This document shows, piece by piece, positions 34,170 to 38,995 of a stretch of DNA of 38,995 nucleotides (position 1 is its first letter; each line of letters opens with the position of its first letter). Source of the stretch: Silicimonas sp. (GTDB taxonomy: Bacteria > Pseudomonadota > Alphaproteobacteria > Rhodobacterales > Rhodobacteraceae). The notes under the pieces are model-generated. The model saw nothing but the letters and a program-made list of their open reading frames with translations. It did no database searches and was not told the origin of the DNA. Location of the stretch: positions 1 through 38,995 of the forward strand of contig JAJDZT010000070.1 in the NCBI GenBank assembly GCA_022824525.1. Reading direction: 5' to 3'. The translations under genes were made by a program, and so were the position numbers.

Positions 34170-34649
34170 TTAGCTTTCCGGCAGGATCACGGTGTCGATG
34201 ACGTGGATCACACCATTCGATGTTTCGATATCCGCGGAAACGACAGTGGCTTCTTCCACCATCACGCCGTTGTCCAGGTCGATCATGATGTCGGAGCCCT
34301 GAACCGTCGTCGCGGCCATGTCATCGGACAGATCGCCAGACATCACCTTCCCCGGGACAACGTGGTACGTGAGGATCGAAACCAGTTGTTCCTTGTTCTC
34401 CGGTTTCAGGAGATCTTCAACGGTGCCTTCGGGAAGAGCGGCGAAAGCTTCATCGGTCGGTGCAAAAACAGTGAACGGGCCATCGCCTTTCAGTGTTTCA
34501 ACGAGGCCGGCGGCTTCAGCTGCAGCCAGCAGTGTCGAGAACGAGCCCGCGGCAGCGGCCGTGTCGACGATGTCTTTTTTCATGCTGCCAGCGTAAGCCG
34601 GCAGAGCGATCAATGCCGATGCGGCGAGTGCAAGTGTTGTGCGGATCAT
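34170..34649 (-). CDS. Fasciclin (FAS1) domain exported protein
   Basis: 159 residues from ATG 34649, with GGGAG upstream; frames extending further to 34799 are rejected. A classical signal peptide ([20 protein letters not shown]) precedes one FAS1 domain: [21 protein letters not shown]1 [27 protein letters not shown]2 [15 protein letters not shown]. It lacks the lipobox of its neighbour, so the paralogues go to different places: periplasm or outside versus membrane-anchored. It is divergent from msrP across a 289-bp gap. Confidence 0.92.
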   Translation of the reverse strand: MIRTTLALAASALIALPAYAGSMKKDIVDTAAAAGSFSTLLAAAEAAGLVETLKGDGPFTVFAPTDEAFAALPEGTVEDLLKPENKEQLVSILTYHVVPGKVMSGDLSDDMAATTVQGSDIMIDLDNGVMVEEATVVSADIETSNGVIHVIDTVILPES

Positions 34650-34698
34650 GTTGTTTCTCCCTATGAGAGGTTGTGAATGCCTTGTTGGCATCGAGGCA

Positions 34699-34726
34699 GT
34701 TACGGTGCGACCGAGGGGCTGGATCA
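34699..34726 (-). promoter_or_regulatory. Possible RpoE-type promoter of the FAS1 gene
   Basis: On the minus strand TGATCC (34721-34726), an 18-bp spacer and TAAC (34699-34702) resemble the Rhodobacter RpoE (singlet-oxygen ECF sigma) promoter pattern as I recall it. Low confidence. Confidence 0.3.
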
Positions 34727-34799
34727 TCGGCAACATGCGGCAACTCGCATTTGACGACAGTGAGGGTCGCGCTAAGCGGCACGTCTTTTCAGCGTCCAA

Positions 34800-34813
34800 T
34801 CACGGATCCGTGA
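34800..34813. promoter_or_regulatory. 14-bp perfect palindrome in the FAS1-msrP divergent region
   Basis: tcacggatccgtga is perfectly symmetric and sits in the middle of the 289-bp divergent intergenic region, about 126 nt before msrP. It could bind a dimeric regulator of either gene. Nothing else gene-like is seen in this gap. Confidence 0.4.
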
Positions 34814-34938
34814 AATGGTGTGATCTGCGACGGCCATTATTTCAACGAAGCGGCGAGATATGACGATGCTGTGAGAGGAATTGCGGCGTGGGGATGTGTG
34901 CACCATCCTATACGACGACGACGCGCAAGGAGTGATCA

Positions 34939-35871
34939 ATGGCCGGACGATATCAAAGTGACATGACAAAGGATGACGTGACACCGAAACACGTCTGGCT
35001 GAACCGACGGAGCTTGATTGCAGGTGGGGCGAGTGCCTTGGCGCTGGGGTCAATCGCGGGGCCGGCTGCGGCATCGCTTGGTGCGGTGAAGACGGACTAT
35101 GGCGCGGATTTGGAGCCAAACTCGTTCGACGACATCAAGAGCTACAACAACTTCTACGAATTCGGCACCGACAAGAGTGATCCCGCACGCAGCGCACACA
35201 TGCTCACGACCGAGCCATGGTCGATTGAGATTGATGGATTGGTCGACAATCCCGGCACCTACACCATGGATGACATCCTGGCAGGCGTTACACTCGAAGA
35301 GCGTATCTATCGGTTCCGCTGCGTTGAACGCTGGGCGATGGTTGTGCCGTGGGCTGGTTTCGAACTGGCGGACCTTCTGAACAAGGCTGGCGTGCAGAGC
35401 GATGCCAAATACGTCGCTTTCGAAACCGCCTATCGTCCGGACGAAATGCCGGGTGTCCGCTCGCCCATTATCGAGTGGCCGTATCGCGAAGGTCTGCGTC
35501 TGGACGAAGCCATGCATCCGCTTACGCTGATGGCGACCGGCATTTATGACGAACCGATGCCAAAGCAGAATGGTGCACCCATTCGCTTGGTTGTGCCGTG
35601 GAAGTACGGCTACAAATCGATCAAGTCGATTGTGCGCATCTCTCTTGTAGAGAAACAGCCGCCGACGGCTTGGAATACTTACTCGGCCAATGAGTACGGT
35701 TTCTATTCCAACGTGAACCCGAACCGCGATCATCCTCGCTGGAGCCAGAAGTATGAGCGCCGCATCGGCGGTGGCTTGTTTGCGCGTCAAACGGAAACGT
35801 TGATGTTCAACGGCTATGAAGAGGAGGTCGCTGGCCTTTATGATGGCATGGACCTGATCGAGTTTCACTGA
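34939..35871 (+). CDS. msrP: Protein-methionine-sulfoxide reductase, molybdenum subunit MsrP
   Basis: 310 residues. A twin-arginine signal ([18 protein letters not shown]) sends the folded enzyme to the periplasm. The sulfite-oxidase-type molybdopterin fold follows, with the Mo-ligand Cys128 in [20 protein letters not shown] and conserved [15 protein letters not shown]. MsrP (YedY) reduces methionine sulfoxide in periplasmic proteins with electrons from MsrQ. AAGGAG precedes the ATG. The small GDCCVxC gene follows at once, and msrQ after that. Confidence 0.95.
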   Translation: MAGRYQSDMTKDDVTPKHVWLNRRSLIAGGASALALGSIAGPAAASLGAVKTDYGADLEPNSFDDIKSYNNFYEFGTDKSDPARSAHMLTTEPWSIEIDGLVDNPGTYTMDDILAGVTLEERIYRFRCVERWAMVVPWAGFELADLLNKAGVQSDAKYVAFETAYRPDEMPGVRSPIIEWPYREGLRLDEAMHPLTLMATGIYDEPMPKQNGAPIRLVVPWKYGYKSIKSIVRISLVEKQPPTAWNTYSANEYGFYSNVNPNRDHPRWSQKYERRIGGGLFARQTETLMFNGYEEEVAGLYDGMDLIEFH

Positions 35872-35872
35872 C

Positions 35873-36082
35873 GTGACGCCAGAGCTGAATTCCGTCCTGA
35901 CTTGCCCGGAATGCGGGGCGAAAACCACCGGTCGAATGCCGGTGGATGCGTGCCAGTATTTCTGGGACTGCCCGTCGTGCAAGACGGTTCTGAAACCGAG
36001 GGCAGGCGATTGTTGCGTCTGGTGTTCCTATGGCACCACACCGTGTCCGCCTGCTCAGACAGGGGAGGGGTGTTGCGCATGA
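35873..36082 (+). CDS. GDCCVxC-domain cysteine-rich protein
   Basis: 69 residues from GTG 35873, 1 nt after the msrP stop, and overlapping the msrQ ATG (ATGA). Eleven cysteines: CPEC at 11-14, Cys27, CPSC at 33-36, then the family motif GDCCVWC (45-51) with SYGTTPCPP, and a C-terminal CC. The CxxC pairs suggest a zinc ribbon or redox site. In some relatives one of the GDCCVxC positions is selenocysteine; here all are cysteine. Its place inside the msrP-msrQ operon suggests a link to methionine sulfoxide repair or molybdenum enzyme handling (inference). Only a weak ribosome binding site is seen, consistent with coupling. Confidence 0.85.
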   Translation: MTPELNSVLTCPECGAKTTGRMPVDACQYFWDCPSCKTVLKPRAGDCCVWCSYGTTPCPPAQTGEGCCA

Positions 36083-36687
36083 CGACTGTTCAGGCAATCA
36101 ACTCCGCCCTTGGGCGAGTGCCTCCTTGGGTTTTGTATATAGTGTCAGTCCTGCTGCCGGCTTGGTTGCTGTATTTGGGCATGACCGGTGGACTGGGTGT
36201 TGAGCCTATCAAGGAGCTTGAACACCGGCTTGGAGAATTGGCGCTTCAGGTCTTCCTCTTCACGCTTGCTGTCCGACCGCTTCGAGACTGGACAGGTCTT
36301 AACCTGATGAAGCTGCGCCGAGCATTTGGGTTGATCACCTTCTTCTACGTCTTCCTTCATCTGCTTGTGTGGCTTGTGCTTGATGTTGGCATCCTGTCCG
36401 AGATTTGGGCTGACATCGTGAAACGCCCTTACATAACCGTGGGCATGGCAGCGTTTGTTCTGATGATCCCGTTGGCGGTCACTTCGAACAACCTTTCGCT
36501 TCGGAAGCTTGGGCCGAAGCGCTGGAAAGGTCTCCACAAACTGACGTATCCCGCAGCGGTTCTGGCGGCCTTGCATTATGTCATGCTTGCCAAGGGCTTC
36601 CAGATAGAGCCTTTGATTTACCTCGGCATTACACTTCTTCTTCTGGCAGGGCGCTTCCGCTTGCCGCGCAAGGCTGCCACTGCCTGA
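36079..36687 (+). CDS. msrQ: Haem-binding membrane subunit MsrQ
   Basis: 202 residues from ATG 36079, overlapping the stop of the GDCCVxC gene; longer frames to 35902 are rejected. About six membrane helices. Candidate haem histidines include those of ELEHRLGELALQ, FYVFLHLLVW, GLHKLTYPAAVLAALHYV. It belongs to the ferric-reductase-like transmembrane family and passes electrons from the quinone pool to MsrP. The operon order is msrP, GDCCVxC, msrQ. Confidence 0.93.
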   Translation: MTTVQAINSALGRVPPWVLYIVSVLLPAWLLYLGMTGGLGVEPIKELEHRLGELALQVFLFTLAVRPLRDWTGLNLMKLRRAFGLITFFYVFLHLLVWLVLDVGILSEIWADIVKRPYITVGMAAFVLMIPLAVTSNNLSLRKLGPKRWKGLHKLTYPAAVLAALHYVMLAKGFQIEPLIYLGITLLLLAGRFRLPRKAATA

Positions 36688-36743
36688 AACAAGACGTACA
36701 TTATGTGACTTTCCTCGGCGCGTCGGCTCTGTAGTGTCGCGGC

Positions 36744-37889
36744 ATGGATAAGGCAGTAATCACACGCGCGACGCTTCTGATCATGGCAGTCTTTTTCCTC
36801 CAGCCGTTGGCGCTGGGAGGATGGCTCGCGCTGATCCCGGAAGTGAAAGAAGCGCTGGGCCTGTCAAAAGGACAGTTGGCGTTCGCGTTGATGGGGGTTC
36901 CCGTCGCTTTGGTGCCCGCTCTCCAGGTCGCAGGCCGCGTCATCTCGGTTTATGGGCCGAGGCGCGTTGCGACAGTATTCTTTCCACTTCAGGCGTTGGC
37001 TTTCCTTTTGCCTTTTGCAGCATGGGATATGTGGTCGCTGTTTGCCGCGCTTTTTGCCATCGGCGTCATGATGGCGTTTGTCGAAGTGGCGATGAACGTT
37101 TACGCGGGACGACTGGAGAAACGCGAAGACGTCCTCATCATGAACAAGTGCCACGGCTTCTGGTCGCTTGGAGTCATGGTCGGCTCCGGCGTCATTGCAG
37201 TTTTCAACGCGGGGATCGCGCCACAATTCGGTTTGGCTATCTTGTCTGCGGCGGCGGGAGCGCTTGCCGCGCGTGCGCTTCCACGTCTCCGGGGAGAAGA
37301 TGCGGAGCAGGTACCGCCGCGCCGAGAACTGCGAAACATACCGGTTGCCCTGATCTTCATCGCATTCTTCATGTTCGTTGTGACACTGACGGAAGGTGTC
37401 ATGGCGGATTGGGCCGCTGTCTTCATGGCAGAGCGTTTGGGAGAAAGCGGCGCAAGGGCTGCTCTGGCCGTGACGGTGTTTGCAGGTCTCATGGCGTTCG
37501 GCCGTTTCCTTGGGGATGCCATCAAGCGGCACTTCGGAGCCGTCATTCATGCGCGCATCACGGTGGGATGTGCGATTGCAGGGCTGTTGGTCGTGATAGC
37601 TCCGCTTCCGACTGCTCTTACATATGCCGGTTTTGCGCTTCTCGGATTCGGAACCTCGGCGGCCTATCCGTTGGGGGTGTCCGCAATTGCCGCGCTCGAC
37701 GATCGGTACGAGGCGTCGAACATCGCGTTCGCTGCGACCATGGCGATGGGCGGCTTCCTGGTTGGTCCGCCTTTGATCGGGTTTCTGTCGGAGGTGTTCT
37801 CGCTTGAGGTGGCGTTCGCGGCACTGCTTCCGGGACTGGCATTTGCCCTCTGGCTGACTCGCTGGTTGCGGCCTGACTCGGCAAAGTGA
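36744..37889 (+). CDS. MFS transporter
   Basis: 381 residues with 12 hydrophobic segments (FLQPLALGGWLALIPEVKEALGLSKGQLAFALMG at the start). A loop in the first half carries EVAMNVYAGRLEKREDVLIMNKCHGFWSLGVMVGSG, a pattern seen in the YbjJ-like/fucose-permease-like branch, where the substrate is often unknown. The second half begins RNIPVALIFIAFFMFVVTLTEGVMADWAAVFMAERLG. No Shine-Dalgarno is obvious. It is the last protein gene before the rRNA operon on the same strand. Confidence 0.85.
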   Translation: MDKAVITRATLLIMAVFFLQPLALGGWLALIPEVKEALGLSKGQLAFALMGVPVALVPALQVAGRVISVYGPRRVATVFFPLQALAFLLPFAAWDMWSLFAALFAIGVMMAFVEVAMNVYAGRLEKREDVLIMNKCHGFWSLGVMVGSGVIAVFNAGIAPQFGLAILSAAAGALAARALPRLRGEDAEQVPPRRELRNIPVALIFIAFFMFVVTLTEGVMADWAAVFMAERLGESGARAALAVTVFAGLMAFGRFLGDAIKRHFGAVIHARITVGCAIAGLLVVIAPLPTALTYAGFALLGFGTSAAYPLGVSAIAALDDRYEASNIAFAATMAMGGFLVGPPLIGFLSEVFSLEVAFAALLPGLAFALWLTRWLRPDSAK

Positions 37890-37925
37890 GTCTTTGCGAG
37901 TCGCGATCTGGCGACAAAACATGAC

Positions 37926-37944
37926 TTATCCACCGTCATCCACA
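37926..37944 (+). promoter_or_regulatory. Two near-consensus DnaA-box-like sites upstream of rrn
   Basis: ttatccacc (37926-37934) and tcatccaca (37936-37944) each differ by one base from the DnaA box TTATNCACA and are 10 bp apart, one helical turn. They lie about 80-100 bp upstream of the rRNA promoter. Binding is unproven. Confidence 0.4.
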
Positions 37945-38025
37945 GACTCCCTCGCGTCTCAACCGTGCTGAAACCCCATATTTTGTTGGTGTTCAAAAAA
38001 ATGTCGTCTTTACGAAAAAAAGCAC

Positions 38026-38054
38026 TTGCAGGTTTGGGAAGGGGTACGTAAATA
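38026..38054 (+). promoter_or_regulatory. rRNA operon promoter
   Basis: TTGCAG (38026-38031), 17-bp spacer, TAAATA (38049-38054). An A/T-rich run (ttcaaaaaaatg..tttacgaaaaaaagc, 37993-38022) upstream resembles an UP element. The transcript would start near 38061 and run about 440 nt to the 16S gene. Confidence 0.65.
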
Positions 38055-38496
38055 GCCCCTCACCGGCGGCGCAGAGATGCACCAACGGGGCGCCAGACGG
38101 GCCAGCGGTTACGACCAAGGCAACGAGACGCAGAATAAAAAACAGAGATAGATGAGGCGGGGCGCGCCGAAAAAGTTAGGGCGCATCCAGTTTCGTTTGT
38201 TTCTTCGCTCTTTGAAATCGCTGGTAACTGAAGAGATATGTGGGCGGTTTGGTCCATTCGATGGACAAACAACTGCATATCGGCTCCGTAGGATTTCGAT
38301 CCGATGACCGGAGTGTCAGCTTCACTGTTTGGACGGCTTTCGGTTTCTATGAAACCTGAAGCACAACAAACAGATGACTTCCAACACGTGTCCTACTCCT
38401 AGCCGGGTGGACATAGGGACTTGCCCCCAAAGCAGTTTCGAAGTGTTGGAGATGTGCAGAGGTTCGAACGTCAAGGATAAGCAGGTAACTGCTTTT
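38055..38496 (+). other. rRNA leader region (no gene)
   Basis: No protein gene is seen. The leader holds a boxA-like antitermination site, cgctctttgaaat (38206-38218). It also has two inverted repeats likely to fold in the pre-rRNA: gtccat/atggac at 38252-38266, and tccaacac/gtgttgga at 38380-38387 with 38443-38450. RNase III processing of pre-16S is expected within this stretch. Confidence 0.6.

Positions 38497-38995
<499 letters not shown>

Noticed and set aside
36821..37807. A 328-codon open frame inside the last MFS gene
   Set aside because: It is an out-of-frame shadow; the product is Cys/Arg/Gly-rich without membrane segments, whereas the chosen frame gives a 12-helix transporter.
38461..38470. 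ggttcgaac resembling a tRNA T-loop
   Set aside because: No acceptor stem, anticodon arm or CCA-end can be built around it; it is part of the rRNA leader.

Overview
The window looks like a chromosome segment of a marine Rhodobacteraceae (Roseobacter-group) alphaproteobacterium. The evidence is the partial 16S rRNA gene at the right end, the split b/b' F0 ATP synthase operon, an alphaproteobacterial LexA box (GAAC-N7-GAAC) before an imuB-like gene, the short non-canonical ClpP, and many small families typical of this group (DUF6778-like lipoprotein, DUF2237, DUF2332, GDCCVxC protein). No genus is claimed. Most of the window is ordinary, densely packed core genome. There is no prophage, plasmid backbone or CRISPR array, and no tRNA gene was seen.

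Layout. 1-490: right end of an IS5-type insertion sequence that has split a PilM/GspL-like gene. 608-3792: SIMPL-domain protein, azoreductase with a divergent LysR regulator, ArsR regulator, DUF2237 protein. 3789-5306: a compact minus-strand cluster of a membrane-anchored LuxR-type regulator and two exported acidic proteins; one ends in 70 consecutive aspartates encoded by a GAC/GAT repeat tract. 5513-8071: F0 operon atpI-atpB-atpE-atpF'-atpF with a downstream terminator. 8251-12021: DUF2332, pth, a lipoprotein and lysC. 12277-17074: MFS transporter, sirtuin deacylase, low-molecular-weight tyrosine phosphatase and ptsP. 17125-18992: MATE exporter and a VOC (glyoxalase-fold) gene whose promoter carries a near-perfect SoxR box. 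19047-22505: SH3 protein, 2-hydroxyacid dehydrogenase, HExxH lipoprotein, MFS transporter. 22528-28029: an unrecognised conserved protein, miaB, phoH (without the usual following ybeY), a TetR regulator with its likely operator, clpP, a GNAT acetyltransferase. 28109-31566: glutathione-dependent formaldehyde dehydrogenase, I78 inhibitor lipoprotein, YceI protein, and a cytochrome b561-YceI fusion. 31689-33378: LexA box and imuB. 33592-34649: two FAS1 (fasciclin) proteins. 34939-36687: msrP, GDCCVxC protein, msrQ. 36744-37889: MFS transporter. 37926-38995: rRNA promoter, leader and the first ~500 nt of 16S rRNA.

Themes. Much of the right half concerns redox stress and envelope protection: a possible SoxR-controlled VOC/MATE pair, MsrPQ repair of periplasmic methionine sulfoxide, two YceI-type proteins and a b-type cytochrome, fasciclins, formaldehyde detoxification and SOS mutagenesis. 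The least explained system is the LuxR plus poly-aspartate exported protein cluster at 3.8-5.3 kb. The best regulatory signals are the SoxR box at 18971-18988 and the LexA box at 31689-31703. All functional assignments come from reading motifs by eye; no database search was run.
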